Below, in pieces: positions 8,040-19,144 of a stretch of 64,000 nucleotides of DNA (position 1 is the stretch's first letter; each line of letters starts with the position of its first letter). The position numbers and the translations under genes were made by a program. The notes under the pieces are model-generated. The model ran no database searches. It was not told the DNA's origin and worked only from the letters and a program-made list of their open reading frames with translations. The stretch spans positions 62,001-126,000 of the forward strand of contig NZ_JAKVRD010000009.1 of the NCBI RefSeq assembly GCF_022814865.1, given 5' to 3'. Origin of the DNA: Shimia aestuarii. GTDB lineage: Bacteria > Pseudomonadota > Alphaproteobacteria > Rhodobacterales > Rhodobacteraceae.

Positions 8040-9602
8040 TTAGTGGCTTGTGCCGTCGGAGAAGGTGATCTTGTTCCAGACGTTGTATTTCCCGGAGGGC
8101 TTGCGCATGGGCAACCGCCGGATTTCCTCGAGGGTTTCCGCGTCGTAGACGATCACCGCCCCGTCATCCTCCCAGATCGACACGAGGGCATGGCGCCCAT
8201 CGCGGGTAAACTCGATATGGGCGACGGTCTTGCCCGGCGCAGGATCAAGCGTGCGGATGATCTCCAGGCTGTCCTTGTCAATTACATGCAGTTTGTCGCG
8301 GTTCGGTCCAAAGAATACATCGGCCCAGACATAGGGCGTGTTTTCATGGCTGCGCAGAAAGAAGCCAGGGCCATCTGTGTCGATGGTTTTGATCAGGGAC
8401 CAGTTTGCAGTGTCGATCACGCTTAGCCGGCCTTCGCGCAGGTGCGGTGTTGCCATGACTTTGCGGCCGTTGCTGTCCCAACTGATTCCCGAGCCGAGAT
8501 GCGGCATGCCGGGAAGCGGCAATTCCGCGATCTCTCGTCCGACGTCGAGATTGACCACGACCCCCTTGTCGCCGTCGCGGTTCGCACCGATGAGATTGCG
8601 GTAGTCGGGGGTGAAGAAGAAGTCGTCGAGCGGTTCCGAGACCTTGATCCGACGCCGCGCGAAGAGGCCTTCTTCGGCGCCGAGGGACTCTTTCATGTCT
8701 TTCTGGTGGCTATGAACGAAACCGTCGAAGAAAGGGCCGCCGTCTTCGGCCGTGGCGATTTCCCAGATCTCCGGAGCATCCTTCAGAGCGAGGATGAAAC
8801 TCTGACGTTGCGGGGCCTGGTAAACCGCTGAGACGCGGCTTTCGCGGCCGTCATGGGCGGTCACGGTGCGGAGCTGTGCCACGCTGAGGTCTGTGGTCGA
8901 CAGGATGGTGATGCTATGCGGCAGGTAGTTTGCAACCGCGAGCCATTTGCCGTCTGCGCTCATTGCGATGTTGCGGCTATTTATACCGGCGCGGACGCGA
9001 CCGACCTCTTGCAGGGACCAGATGTCATATTTCTGCACCCAGCCATCGCGGGACATGATAAAGACATAGCGCCCGTCGGGGCTGAATTTCGGGCCACCAT
9101 GGACGGCGAAGGGTGTTGGAAAGCGGTCGAGCACATCGAAGGTATCGCCGTCGAGCACGCTCACGTGGTGGTCGCCGGTCTCCACCACCAGCGTGATGTT
9201 CATCGGGTCCACGGAGAAGGATGGGGACGTCGCCGCGACATAGTCGGGGTTCATTTCACGGGTGGCGTCGATCTCTTTTGTTGTCCAGATCGGTGGTGTG
9301 GACAAAGGGGTCGCGATATAGGCTGCGACCGCTGCGATCTCCTCCTCGGAAAGGGTCTGTGCGAAGGCGGGCATCTGGGTGGCGACGCGACCATTGGCGA
9401 TGATGTCGGTCAGTTTGGCGCCGCGCAGCCGTTTGAGCGCCTCCGGGATCAGGGCGGGGCCGGTGCCGCCGAGACGTGTTTCAGCGTGGCAGGAGGCGCA
9501 CAGATCACGGTATATCCCCGCCCCCTCAGGGTCGGCGACAAGGGGGGATGCGGTCAGCGCGAGAGTCAGTGCCAGCGCGCGCAACGGTTTAGAAGAAGAC
9601 AT
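8040..9602 (-). CDS. nirN: NirN, c-type cytochrome/d1-haem enzyme
   Basis: A 520-aa periplasmic protein. It has a signal peptide ([17 protein letters not shown]), an N-terminal cytochrome c domain with CASCH (about residue 35) and a Met ligand region (ATQMPAFAQ), then an eight-bladed propeller like that of NirS. NirN binds dihydro-haem d1 and catalyses the last dehydrogenation in d1 synthesis. The ATG at 9602 gives a typical signal peptide; a GTG 12 bases upstream is possible. It overlaps nirJ by 14 bp. NirS is distinguished from it by position, length and the paired NirF. Confidence 0.93.
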   Translation of the reverse strand: MSSSKPLRALALTLALTASPLVADPEGAGIYRDLCASCHAETRLGGTGPALIPEALKRLRGAKLTDIIANGRVATQMPAFAQTLSEEEIAAVAAYIATPLSTPPIWTTKEIDATREMNPDYVAATSPSFSVDPMNITLVVETGDHHVSVLDGDTFDVLDRFPTPFAVHGGPKFSPDGRYVFIMSRDGWVQKYDIWSLQEVGRVRAGINSRNIAMSADGKWLAVANYLPHSITILSTTDLSVAQLRTVTAHDGRESRVSAVYQAPQRQSFILALKDAPEIWEIATAEDGGPFFDGFVHSHQKDMKESLGAEEGLFARRRIKVSEPLDDFFFTPDYRNLIGANRDGDKGVVVNLDVGREIAELPLPGMPHLGSGISWDSNGRKVMATPHLREGRLSVIDTANWSLIKTIDTDGPGFFLRSHENTPYVWADVFFGPNRDKLHVIDKDSLEIIRTLDPAPGKTVAHIEFTRDGRHALVSIWEDDGAVIVYDAETLEEIRRLPMRKPSGKYNVWNKITFSDGTSH

Positions 9603-10806
9603 GCTCAGGGTCACGGCTCTTGCCTCGGAAAGGGGTCACATTCAGGCGATCACTCTCGTCGATACCGATCTCGGCATTCGAGAGATAGCAGGCCGGATCT
9701 TCGGCCCATGGGTCGCCCGTGATTTGAAGGGCGCGGATACGGGTATTGCCGCCGCAGACGTCCTTGAAAGCGCAGGCCCCGCAGCGGCCCTTAAGGGGGC
9801 GAGGGCGCTGGCGCAGAGTGGCGAGCATCTTGTCGTCCCCGGTCCATATGTCCGAGAATGGGCGGGATTTCACGTCGCCGATCGTGTAGTCGGACCAGTA
9901 GGTGTCGGGGTGGACAGTCCCGAGCGGTGCGATATTGGCGACGCCCAGGCCCGAGGAATTTCCGCCCCATGCCTTGAGATGTGCCTCGACATGGTCGGCG
10001 CGGGCCTCGTCGAAGTTGCGACGCACCCATTTCATGAAATACACGGCATCAGCATCATTGTTTCCGGTCACGATTTCAAGCGGTTCATCTTCGGCCACGG
10101 CAACCCAGGCGCGGTCGATCAGTAGTTCCATGGCGTGCCGGGTTCGGGCGCGTTCTGTATCGTCGCCGCGGTGTTTGTCACCACGCCCGGCATAGACGAG
10201 ATGCGAGAGGTAGAACTTGTCCACGCCCTCGCTATCGCAGAGGTCGAGCATATCCTGAAGCATATGGGCGTTGTCTTCGGTGATGGTAAAGCGCAACCCC
10301 ACTTTGATGCCGCGTTTCTTGGCTTCGCGCACACCTGCCAACGCCTCGTCAAAAGCCCCTTCCTTGCCACGGAACCAATCGTTCATGTCGCCGATCCCGT
10401 CCAGCGAGATACCGACATAGTCAAAACCGAGATCCGCGACACGGCGGGCGGTGTCGCCGACGATCTTGGTCCCGTTGGAGGAGAGCGCAAGGTGGCGAAA
10501 GCCCAGCGATTTCGCGCGCTCGGCCACGTCGAAAAAGAACGGGCTCGAGAGCGGTTCGCCTCCCGAAAGGATCAGGGCAGGGATCTGGAAGGCGTGCAGG
10601 TCATCAACCACCGCGAGCGCCTGCTCACGGTTGAGTTCGCCGGGGAAAGTGACGTCGGCGGAGGAGGTGTAGCAGTGACGGCAGCGCAGGTTGCAGCGCC
10701 GGGTCAGGTTCCAGATCACCACCGGTTTGACCGATCCGGTCGCGACGCGATGCCGGACCGGGGTGGGGTTTGTCAGTTCGTGCATGTATTGCGTCAAACG
10801 GAACAT
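9589..10806 (-). CDS. nirJ: NirJ, radical SAM haem d1 biosynthesis enzyme
   Basis: A 405-aa radical SAM protein. The CxxxCxxC motif is in CNLRCRHC (residues ~40), and a C-terminal SPASM-like set of cysteines lies in [12 protein letters not shown] and DPACYLS. NirJ removes propionate side chains and installs oxo groups on 12,18-didecarboxysirohaem during d1 synthesis. The ATG at 10806 is preceded by GAAAGGAG and lies 2 bp after the nirH stop. The much longer open frame upstream runs inside nirH and was not used. Confidence 0.95.
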   Translation of the reverse strand: MFRLTQYMHELTNPTPVRHRVATGSVKPVVIWNLTRRCNLRCRHCYTSSADVTFPGELNREQALAVVDDLHAFQIPALILSGGEPLSSPFFFDVAERAKSLGFRHLALSSNGTKIVGDTARRVADLGFDYVGISLDGIGDMNDWFRGKEGAFDEALAGVREAKKRGIKVGLRFTITEDNAHMLQDMLDLCDSEGVDKFYLSHLVYAGRGDKHRGDDTERARTRHAMELLIDRAWVAVAEDEPLEIVTGNNDADAVYFMKWVRRNFDEARADHVEAHLKAWGGNSSGLGVANIAPLGTVHPDTYWSDYTIGDVKSRPFSDIWTGDDKMLATLRQRPRPLKGRCGACAFKDVCGGNTRIRALQITGDPWAEDPACYLSNAEIGIDESDRLNVTPFRGKSRDPEHVFF

Positions 10807-10808
10807 CG

Positions 10809-11294
10809 CTACGCTCCTTTCTTGAGGCGCATCCCGGTTTTCTTGAGGATGCGTTTCGAATAGAGAATGTCGTTTTTGCGGCAGGCCGAGCCGAGAAGGG
10901 CTTTGATCTCCTCGCGGTAGGTTTCGACCGTCTCCCGGTCGGGGCCGTGGATCATGGCGAACAGATTGTAGGGCCAGTCGGGCAGGGAGCGTGGGCGTAG
11001 ATAGCAATGGCTCACGAAATCGAGCGCACCGATTTGCTCCCCAAGGGTCTCAGCCGCTGTGTCGATTACGTCCCAGACGCTCATGCCGTTGGCGACCAAG
11101 CCGAGCGCATAGTGGTTGGGGGCGATCGCGATGCGGCGGATGATGCCGCTGTCCTGCATCCGGCGCAGGCGAGAGATCACCTCAGCTTCGTCAAGGTCAA
11201 GCCATGCCGCGACCTCGGCATAGGGCGTTGGCGAGAGGGGAAGCCCGCTTTCGGTGGCGATCAGGAGGCGCCGGTCTGTCTGGTCGATGCTCAT
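10809..11294 (-). CDS. nirH: NirH, sirohaem decarboxylase subunit
   Basis: A 161-aa AsnC/Lrp-like protein of the NirDLGH sirohaem decarboxylase. An N-terminal winged-helix ([17 protein letters not shown] to [14 protein letters not shown]) is followed by a ferredoxin-like domain with the [15 protein letters not shown] motif. These domains act as an enzyme rather than as DNA binders. The start at 11294 overlaps the nirG stop (ATGA). Confidence 0.9.
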   Translation of the reverse strand: MSIDQTDRRLLIATESGLPLSPTPYAEVAAWLDLDEAEVISRLRRMQDSGIIRRIAIAPNHYALGLVANGMSVWDVIDTAAETLGEQIGALDFVSHCYLRPRSLPDWPYNLFAMIHGPDRETVETYREEIKALLGSACRKNDILYSKRILKKTGMRLKKGA

Positions 11295-11764
11295 GCCGTG
11301 ACCTTGAAGCCGATAAAGAACTCTTTCAGTTTCGGAAAACGCCGCACGGTGAGGCCGGTGAGCGCTTCGATCCGGTCCGCTGACTCGTGGATTTCGTCGG
11401 CCCTGTCGCAGGCGAGGACGAACCACATGTTGAGCTTGTGGACGCGTTCATAATTATGCGCCACCTCGGGCAGGGCATTGACCAAAGTCATGACCTCTTC
11501 GAATCTCTCGTCCGGTACCTGCATGGCGCAGAGGCAGAAGGCGCCGCCCATAGCAGCGGCATCCATGAAGGGACCAAAGCGGGTAATCGCGCCGATTTCG
11601 CGCAGACGCGCAATGCGGTTTATGAGATCGGTTTCGGAAATGCCAAGAGGCGCGGCAGCTTCCGCGAAGGGGCGCGGCGAGAGCGGGAAACCCTCTTGCA
11701 GCGTATTGAGGATCGCGCGGTCCGTGGCGTCGAGCGTGTCTTGGGGAAGGGGGTTGCGTCGCAT
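11291..11764 (-). CDS. nirG: NirG, sirohaem decarboxylase subunit
   Basis: A 157-aa Lrp/AsnC-like NirDLGH-family protein. It has the family's DATDRAILNTLQEGFPLSPRPF winged-helix start and a C-terminal domain with VHKLNMWFVLACD. It acts with NirDL and NirH to decarboxylate sirohaem to 12,18-didecarboxysirohaem. It starts 3 bp after nirDL and is coupled to nirH. Assigning G rather than H rests on order and on the KLNMWFV versus WPYNLF motif types. Confidence 0.88.
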   Translation of the reverse strand: MRRNPLPQDTLDATDRAILNTLQEGFPLSPRPFAEAAAPLGISETDLINRIARLREIGAITRFGPFMDAAAMGGAFCLCAMQVPDERFEEVMTLVNALPEVAHNYERVHKLNMWFVLACDRADEIHESADRIEALTGLTVRRFPKLKEFFIGFKVTA

Positions 11765-11767
11765 TGC

Positions 11768-12760
11768 TCACGCCGCCTTGCCGTCAGCGCGCGCGAGCGT
11801 CGCGCCTTTTTGCTTGAAGCAGCGCAGGGAAAAGAGCGCCTTGTGGTCAACCCCACGAAGAGGCGGCAGGGCGCGGGCGCCTTGCAGGATGGTCTCGGCC
11901 TCCTCCCGGTCGCGGGCGTGGATCATGGAATAGAGCCGATAGGGCCAGACCCCCGGCACGGTCTTGCGTTGGTAGCACAGGGTCACGCCAGGGTGGCGGG
12001 CCAATGCGGTTCCGGCCTCGGCAATGCGCTCTTCGGGAATATCCCAGACGACCATTGCGTTCGCTGTCCAACCGATGGCGCGGTGACGCACGATCACGCC
12101 GATCCGCGTCAGGATGCCGGCCGTCTCTAGGGCACGGATGCGCGCAAGGATCTCTGCCTCACTTCGAGCGAGTTTCTGTGCAACGTCCTCGAAGGGTCGT
12201 GGCACTAGGGCCAGGCCCTGGCTCAGGGCGTGGAGAATGGGGCGGTCGCTTTCTAGAAGGGCGTTCAGATCCGGTGTGCCTGTTGGCATCAGAGTACGGG
12301 CTTGCCCGCTTAGAGAAAACCCAAGGTCGATATTGAAGGGGCGCACGAGGCGCAGGTCAAGGACCTCAAGCCCGGTGGTCGCGCGAATGCGATCGAGGCT
12401 TTCGGTGAGGGCGGCCTTGTCCGGGGCTGTCGCTACGAACCAGAGATTGACCCTGTCCTCGCGCAGGTAGGAATGATTGACGCCCGGCTCTGCCCCGACC
12501 TGAGCGGCGACCGCGTCAATACGGCTCTCGGGGACAGCGATGGCCGCCAAGGTGGACGCACCAGCGGTATTGGGGCGCACGGTGCCCCCCACACGGGCGA
12601 TGCGTCCGGCCTCCTGAAGCCGGCGCAACCGGATCAGCACGTCGTCCTCAAAGGCACCCAACGTGCGGGCCATCCGGGCGAAGGGGCGTGTCTCGATTGG
12701 GAACTCGCGCTGGAACCCATCGAGAAGAGCTTGATCAAGCGTGTCGAGCCGGGAGAACAT
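11768..12760 (-). CDS. nirDL: NirDL, fused sirohaem decarboxylase subunits
   Basis: A 330-aa protein that is two NirDLGH domains in tandem: residues ~1-150 (NirD-like, with VNLWFVATAPD) and ~170-330 (NirL-like, with WPYRLYSMIHARDREEA). In pseudomonads these are separate genes; the fusion is known from Paracoccus-type alphaproteobacteria. It catalyses decarboxylation of sirohaem with NirG and NirH. It begins 3 bp after nirF. Confidence 0.92.
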   Translation of the reverse strand: MFSRLDTLDQALLDGFQREFPIETRPFARMARTLGAFEDDVLIRLRRLQEAGRIARVGGTVRPNTAGASTLAAIAVPESRIDAVAAQVGAEPGVNHSYLREDRVNLWFVATAPDKAALTESLDRIRATTGLEVLDLRLVRPFNIDLGFSLSGQARTLMPTGTPDLNALLESDRPILHALSQGLALVPRPFEDVAQKLARSEAEILARIRALETAGILTRIGVIVRHRAIGWTANAMVVWDIPEERIAEAGTALARHPGVTLCYQRKTVPGVWPYRLYSMIHARDREEAETILQGARALPPLRGVDHKALFSLRCFKQKGATLARADGKAA

Positions 12761-12763
12761 GGT

Positions 12764-13915
12764 TCAAAGTCCAGGTTGATGAGCGCGGGCGGTGAAGAAA
12801 ATGCCGGACGGGGATTGGGCATCTATCTCGGCTTTGACTTCGAAACTATGCGTATCGTAGACGATGATCTTGTCGTCGTCGCGCGAAGACACCCAGGCCT
12901 CGGCGCCACGCGGAGCGAATTCCATGTGTAGGATCGCCTTGCCGGGTTCGAGGGTCTTGACAACGCTATGCGTGCGGCTGTCGATGACCTGCACGACGCC
13001 GTTGCGGGGCGTGGCGAAATTCACCCAGACATAGGGCGAGGCAGGTTGTGCGATGATGAAGACGGGCTGGCCGTGGACCTTTGTGCGCGCGGTTTCCTTG
13101 AGCGTATCGCGATCGACCCAGAGAAGCTCATGACGACCGACCGCCGGCAGGACGAACTGGCCCTCGGTAAAGGCCCATCCCTGAAGGTGGGGCATCTTGT
13201 AAACCGGCATATCGTCTTCGATCTTGCCGTAGTCTTCGAGGAATTTCCGCGGGGTTGGGAGCTCGTCCCAGAGGTCGATGGCGGTGACACCTTTTTCGCC
13301 GAATAGGCCGATCAGGTAGGTATGGCCATCGTCGGTCACCACTGCGTCGAAGGGGTTCTTGCCCACTTCACCGAGGTTGGTGACGATTGGGGCGGCGCCC
13401 GAGAAATCGCCAAGGAAGGCCTTGCCGCTGTCCCAAACTGTCCAGATGAAGCGGCGGCCCGGCAGGTCTGCGAGGCCGATGGTCTTGCCCTCGGCTGGGA
13501 TGTCGGCCACGAGTGCGAGCGTGTCCGCGTCAAACACCTTGACGCCGCCGGGGGTGTAGTTGGAGACGGCGACAAGCGTTCCGTCGTCAGAGATTGCGCC
13601 GCCAATGGAGTTGCCGGCCTGAATCGTGCGGGCAACGACCTCGCGCTTGAGCAGGTCCACCTTGGTCAGGCCGCCATCGCGTCCGAACACATAGGCGAAA
13701 CGCTCGTCAGGGCTATAGGTCATCGAGGCATGAGACAGGTCGCCAAGGCCCTTGATCTGTGCGATGGCCGCGTGGTCCGAGCGATCGACCAGCAGGACAG
13801 AACCGGTTGCCCGTTCGACGACAAGCCCCAGATCGCCCGTCGCATAGCTGGCATCCTGGGACTGTGCGGTGAGGGGCAGGAGGGCGAGGGCGGTAGCCGC
13901 GAGGAGACGTTTCAT
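12764..13915 (-). CDS. nirF: NirF, haem d1 biosynthesis protein
   Basis: A 383-aa protein with an N-terminal signal peptide (MKRLLAATALALLPLTAQSQDA) and an eight-bladed propeller related to the d1 domain of NirS, but without the cytochrome c domain. NirF is needed for d1-haem synthesis in the periplasm. The ATG at 13915 overlaps the nirC stop (ATGA). No lipobox cysteine is seen, so this version looks soluble, unlike the Pseudomonas lipoprotein. Confidence 0.93.
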   Translation of the reverse strand: MKRLLAATALALLPLTAQSQDASYATGDLGLVVERATGSVLLVDRSDHAAIAQIKGLGDLSHASMTYSPDERFAYVFGRDGGLTKVDLLKREVVARTIQAGNSIGGAISDDGTLVAVSNYTPGGVKVFDADTLALVADIPAEGKTIGLADLPGRRFIWTVWDSGKAFLGDFSGAAPIVTNLGEVGKNPFDAVVTDDGHTYLIGLFGEKGVTAIDLWDELPTPRKFLEDYGKIEDDMPVYKMPHLQGWAFTEGQFVLPAVGRHELLWVDRDTLKETARTKVHGQPVFIIAQPASPYVWVNFATPRNGVVQVIDSRTHSVVKTLEPGKAILHMEFAPRGAEAWVSSRDDDKIIVYDTHSFEVKAEIDAQSPSGIFFTARAHQPGL

Positions 13916-14244
13916 TCTTTCTGCTCCGTCTTGAGAAGGTAGTTCGCAATCCAAAGGGCTTCGTTATCGCTCAACAGCGGGCGCCAAGCTGGCATCGCCG
14001 TGTCGGGCACACCTTCGAGGATGATAAAGGCCAGCGTGTCGGCATCAGCGCCGTCGAGGGCCTCGGGGGTCAGCGGGCTTCCCAACCCGCCCTTCATTGT
14101 TAGCCCATGGCACGAGCCGCAATCCTGGATCAGCATATGTTCCAGTTCGTCCGCGCGGGGCGCGGAGATGCCCTCGGCTTGAGCACTCCCTGAGACTGTC
14201 AGGGTCGCGAGGCCGAAGATCAGACATGCGCGCAGGTCAGGCAT
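13912..14244 (-). CDS. nirC: NirC, periplasmic cytochrome c
   Basis: A 110-aa monohaem cytochrome c with signal peptide (LRACLIFGLATLTVSGSAQA), a CGSCH haem site and a Met ligand in TAMPAWRPLL. NirC donates electrons to NirS or serves d1 maturation. The ATG at 14244 gives a proper signal peptide. It overlaps nirE by 8 bp and nirF by 4 bp. Confidence 0.92.
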   Translation of the reverse strand: MPDLRACLIFGLATLTVSGSAQAEGISAPRADELEHMLIQDCGSCHGLTMKGGLGSPLTPEALDGADADTLAFIILEGVPDTAMPAWRPLLSDNEALWIANYLLKTEQKE

Positions 14245-15019
14245 AGGCAGCAACCAGTTCGGGGCAGCGATGTCCGGCAGCGACAGTGCCATAGAGCGAG
14301 ACCACGTGTCCGATGATAAAGAGCACAGGAGCCGTAAGATCGCTTGTAGCCATGTCGTCAGCAATCTTGTCGAGGGTCGAGACTAGGCGGGCTTCGCGCG
14401 GCGTCGTGGCCGAGGCGATGGCCATGACAGGTAGGGACTCGGGCAGGCCGTTCTTGCGCAGCTTGCGGGAGATATCCCCGATATTCATCGCCCCCATGTA
14501 GACCACAAGGGTTGTGTCTTCGCTGGCAAGGGAAGGCCAGTCGAGATCGAGCGAGGCATCCTTGGCCCGGTGGCCGGTGACATAGCGCACACCAGTTGCA
14601 AGCCCCCGGTGGGTCAGCGGGACGCCTGTCGATGTGGCGGCCCCCTGGGCCGAGGTGATGCCGGGCACGTACTCATAGGGAACACCGGCGAGGCGGAGGT
14701 CTTCGGCCTCTTCGCTGCCGCGTCCGAAAATCAGCGGGTCACCTCCCTTCAGGCGTGCGACGCAAAGCCCCTTGGCCGCGAGGTCCACCAGAAGCGCGTT
14801 GATACCTTCCTGGGGTACCTTGTGGCATTTAGGTTGCTTGCCGACGTCGATCCGGCGTGTGCCCTTGGGCACGAGGGCCATGATTTCAGGCGAAACAAGG
14901 CGGTCATAGACCACCACATCGGCGGTATTGAGTGCTTTCACCGCTTTGAGGGTCAGCAGGTCGGGGTCGCCCGGCCCTGCGCCGATGAGGAAGACTTTGC
15001 CCTTGGTGAGATCTTTCAT
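14237..15019 (-). CDS. nirE: NirE, uroporphyrinogen-III C-methyltransferase
   Basis: A 260-aa SUMT. It has the N-terminal VFLIGAGPGDPDLLTLKA SAM-binding loop, VVYDRLVSPEI, the GGDPLIFGRG signature and GVPLTHRG. It makes precorrin-2 from uroporphyrinogen III, the branch point towards sirohaem and haem d1. It is the second gene of the nir operon, separated from nirS by a 71-bp gap with a strong hairpin (15057-15081) and starting a block of overlapping or tightly spaced maturation genes. Confidence 0.95.
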   Translation of the reverse strand: MKDLTKGKVFLIGAGPGDPDLLTLKAVKALNTADVVVYDRLVSPEIMALVPKGTRRIDVGKQPKCHKVPQEGINALLVDLAAKGLCVARLKGGDPLIFGRGSEEAEDLRLAGVPYEYVPGITSAQGAATSTGVPLTHRGLATGVRYVTGHRAKDASLDLDWPSLASEDTTLVVYMGAMNIGDISRKLRKNGLPESLPVMAIASATTPREARLVSTLDKIADDMATSDLTAPVLFIIGHVVSLYGTVAAGHRCPELVAAYA

Positions 15020-15056
15020 GGCTCTGGCTTTCTTGGCTATCTCAGGGAGGGGAAGT

Positions 15057-15081
15057 GCGGGAAGGGGGACCCCCTTCCCGC
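15057..15081 (-). terminator. Hairpin between nirS and nirE
   Basis: GCGGGAAGGGG and CCCCTTCCCGC form a perfect 11-bp GC-rich stem with a 3-nt loop, 10 bp after the nirS stop. There is no strong T-run on the minus-strand RNA (it reads into ...CACTTCCCCTCCC). It is better read as an attenuator or 3' stabiliser of abundant nirS mRNA than as a full terminator. Confidence 0.7.
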
Positions 15082-15090
15082 GCGGTGGCG

Positions 15091-16890
<1,800 letters not shown>

Positions 16891-16910
16891 TCACGCGTTC
16901 GTGAAGAGCC

Positions 16911-16924
16911 TTGACTTTTGTTAA
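16911..16924. promoter_or_regulatory. FNR/Dnr box between nirS and nirI
   Basis: TTGAC-TTTT-GTTAA in the divergent nirS/nirI promoter region. It is placed to control nirS and could also serve nirI. Confidence 0.83.
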
Positions 16925-16983
16925 GGCTGGAGGGGCACCGTCGGTCGCAGGGTGTGGCAGCGCCCAAGGAGGCGTTTCTTGAC

Positions 16984-19038
16984 ATGCCACGGGAGCCTGC
17001 CATGCGGCCCTTTCTTCGCTCTGTCCTATCCTTGTTGGTTTTGGCGGTTGCCGGTCTCGAAATGCCCTCAGGCGCATGGGCCGGCCCGGATGGCATTCCC
17101 GAACTGACGCTTTCCGAGGCGCAGATCGGGGCCATGCTTGGCGTCCATGCGCCTTTCTCCGTGACCCGTGTAGAGGATGGGGTTCCCGGATGGACCGTAG
17201 CCTCGGGTGAGCGTGTGATCGCCTATATGGCGTCTACATGGGAGGTGGCGGAGTCCGTCGGCTATTCGGGGCGGCCCTTGGATGTCGTGGTGGCGATTTC
17301 TCCGCAAGCAACGATCCTTGGCGCGATCCTGTTGCGCCACAGCGAACCTGTCCTGACGCTCGGGATATCGGATGAGGATATTGAGACCTATGTCTCGCAT
17401 TTCAACGGCCATGATCTGCGCCGCGCCTTCGAGGAAAGTCAGGAGGCCCTGCCCGATGTGATAAGCCGCGCCACGGTTTCCACGGGTGTCATACGGGACG
17501 GTATCCTGCGCACGGCGCGCACCCTGGCCGCAGGACGCGGCCTCATTTCCGTGGGAGCGGGAATTGATCGGCTGACCTATGCAGAAATGGGCTGGGCGGA
17601 GTTGGTCAAGGCGGGTGCGCTTGCCGAGGCGCGGGTGACAATGGCGGAGGCATCGGTCGCCTTTGAGGGGGCGAAGGTACCTGTCGAGAGCGGGCCAGGG
17701 GATTTTCTACAGCTCTGGGCCGGGTTGGTCGATACGCCGAGCGTCGGACAGAACCTGCTCGGCCAGCAGGTCTTTACTAGCGCGGTAGGAAATCTCGGGC
17801 TTGGTGAAACGGCGCTCGTGGTGATCTCCTCGGGTCTCTATTCGCACCGAGGGACCGCCTGGCGACGCAGCGGGGTCTTTGACCGACTGACGATCACGCA
17901 GGGTGAGACACGGTTTCAGCCGACCGAGGACAGGTATCACATGGTCAAACGGCTCCGCGCAGATGGCGCGCCGGAGGTGAAGGAGATCAGCCTTTTCCGA
18001 CTTCCGGCAACGGTCGATCCTTTGAAACCGATCAGGGTGGAGGTGCGTGCGACTCGCCCGGCGGAAACAGGTGGCGAGGTGGCGTTGCAGGTCGGGGCGG
18101 ATTACGTACTTCCTAAATTCTTCCAGACCAGTCCGCCACCTGAGCACTCGCCGCTCTGGATCAGCGCCTGGCGGGACAGCCGCGCCGAAATTATCCTCGT
18201 GAGTGCAATGCTCAGCGCGCTTGGCCTTGTCATGCTGGCGCAGGAATGGCTTGTGCGGCGGCCAAAGCTATGGCGCTATGGGCGGATCGCGTTCCTGTCT
18301 TGCACACTCCTCGTTCTTGGGTGGGGATTGAATGGGCAGCTGAGTGTTGTTCAGGTCGTCGCGTTCCTGCAATCCCTGTTTGGGGGATTCCGGTGGGAAA
18401 CCTTCCTGATCGAGCCGGTGATCTTCCTGCTCTGGGGGTTCGTCGCGCTGGGCGTCCTGTTTTGGGGGCGTGGGATCTATTGTGGCTGGCTATGCCCGTT
18501 TGGCGCCTTGCAGGAGCTTCTCAACGATCTCGCGGTTCGACTGGGAATCCGGCAGATTGCCGTGCCGCAGGCTCTGCATGAGCGGCTCTGGATCCTGAAA
18601 TATACGGCCTTTGTCGCCATAGTGGCGCTCTCGTTTTATTCCATGCACGATGCGCTTGTGCTTGCCGAGGTCGAGCCGTTCAAGACGGCAATCTCCATGC
18701 GCATGATGCGTGCATGGCCGTTTGTCCTGTTCGTCGTGGCGCTCCTTGTCGCCGGGCTGTTCATCGAACGGTTCTATTGCCGGTACCTTTGCCCGCTCGG
18801 TGCAGGTCTGGCGATACCGTCGAAGCTCAAGATCTTTGACTGGCTGCATCGGCGCCCTCAATGCGGGCGGGAATGCCGAATGTGTGAGACCAAATGCACG
18901 GTTGGCGCGATCGATTCTGTGGGACGGATCAACCCCAATGAGTGCGTCCTGTGCCTGCGCTGCCAGGTGATCATGAATGACAGCACACAATGCCCGATCC
19001 TCAAGCGACGAGCGCGCAGCGGCGGCGGGAACGCATAG
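16984..19038 (+). CDS. nirI: NirI, NosR/NirI-family polyferredoxin flavoprotein
   Basis: A 684-aa membrane protein. An N-terminal signal is followed by a periplasmic FMN-binding domain (attachment motif SRAT at residues 161-164, where the family has SGAT), several membrane helices from ~residue 400, two CxxxCP motifs (CGWLCP and CRYLCP) and C-terminal ferredoxin-like clusters (CGRECRMCETKC, CVLCLRC). NirI is needed for nirS expression or activity. The divergent position beside nirS favours NirI over NosR. The ATG at 16984 follows AAGGAGG; the upstream frame overlaps the promoter box. Confidence 0.93.
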   Translation: MPREPAMRPFLRSVLSLLVLAVAGLEMPSGAWAGPDGIPELTLSEAQIGAMLGVHAPFSVTRVEDGVPGWTVASGERVIAYMASTWEVAESVGYSGRPLDVVVAISPQATILGAILLRHSEPVLTLGISDEDIETYVSHFNGHDLRRAFEESQEALPDVISRATVSTGVIRDGILRTARTLAAGRGLISVGAGIDRLTYAEMGWAELVKAGALAEARVTMAEASVAFEGAKVPVESGPGDFLQLWAGLVDTPSVGQNLLGQQVFTSAVGNLGLGETALVVISSGLYSHRGTAWRRSGVFDRLTITQGETRFQPTEDRYHMVKRLRADGAPEVKEISLFRLPATVDPLKPIRVEVRATRPAETGGEVALQVGADYVLPKFFQTSPPPEHSPLWISAWRDSRAEIILVSAMLSALGLVMLAQEWLVRRPKLWRYGRIAFLSCTLLVLGWGLNGQLSVVQVVAFLQSLFGGFRWETFLIEPVIFLLWGFVALGVLFWGRGIYCGWLCPFGALQELLNDLAVRLGIRQIAVPQALHERLWILKYTAFVAIVALSFYSMHDALVLAEVEPFKTAISMRMMRAWPFVLFVVALLVAGLFIERFYCRYLCPLGAGLAIPSKLKIFDWLHRRPQCGRECRMCETKCTVGAIDSVGRINPNECVLCLRCQVIMNDSTQCPILKRRARSGGGNA

Positions 19039-19061
19039 GGCTAGGCCCTAATCTGCGGCAT

Positions 19062-19075
19062 TTGACTTTCGTTAA
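19062..19075. promoter_or_regulatory. FNR/Dnr box upstream of nnrS
   Basis: TTGAC-TTTC-GTTAA, followed by GGAG; 18 bp (TTGACTTTCGTTAAGGAG) are identical to the norC box region. Confidence 0.84.
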
Positions 19076-19144
19076 GGAGTGAAGCAGCCGCAGCTGCGAA
19101 GAGAGAGTGAGCACAGTCCCCAGAGCGAACTACAGGAGAAAGAC

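Noticed and set aside
11768-12760. NirDL as an artefactual merger of two genes
   Set aside because: The fusion is a known arrangement in Paracoccus-type nir operons and both domains are complete.
16918-16983. Longer NirI start at 16918
   Set aside because: That start lies inside the FNR/Dnr box, and the extra residues do not resemble a signal peptide; ATG 16984 has AAGGAGG upstream.
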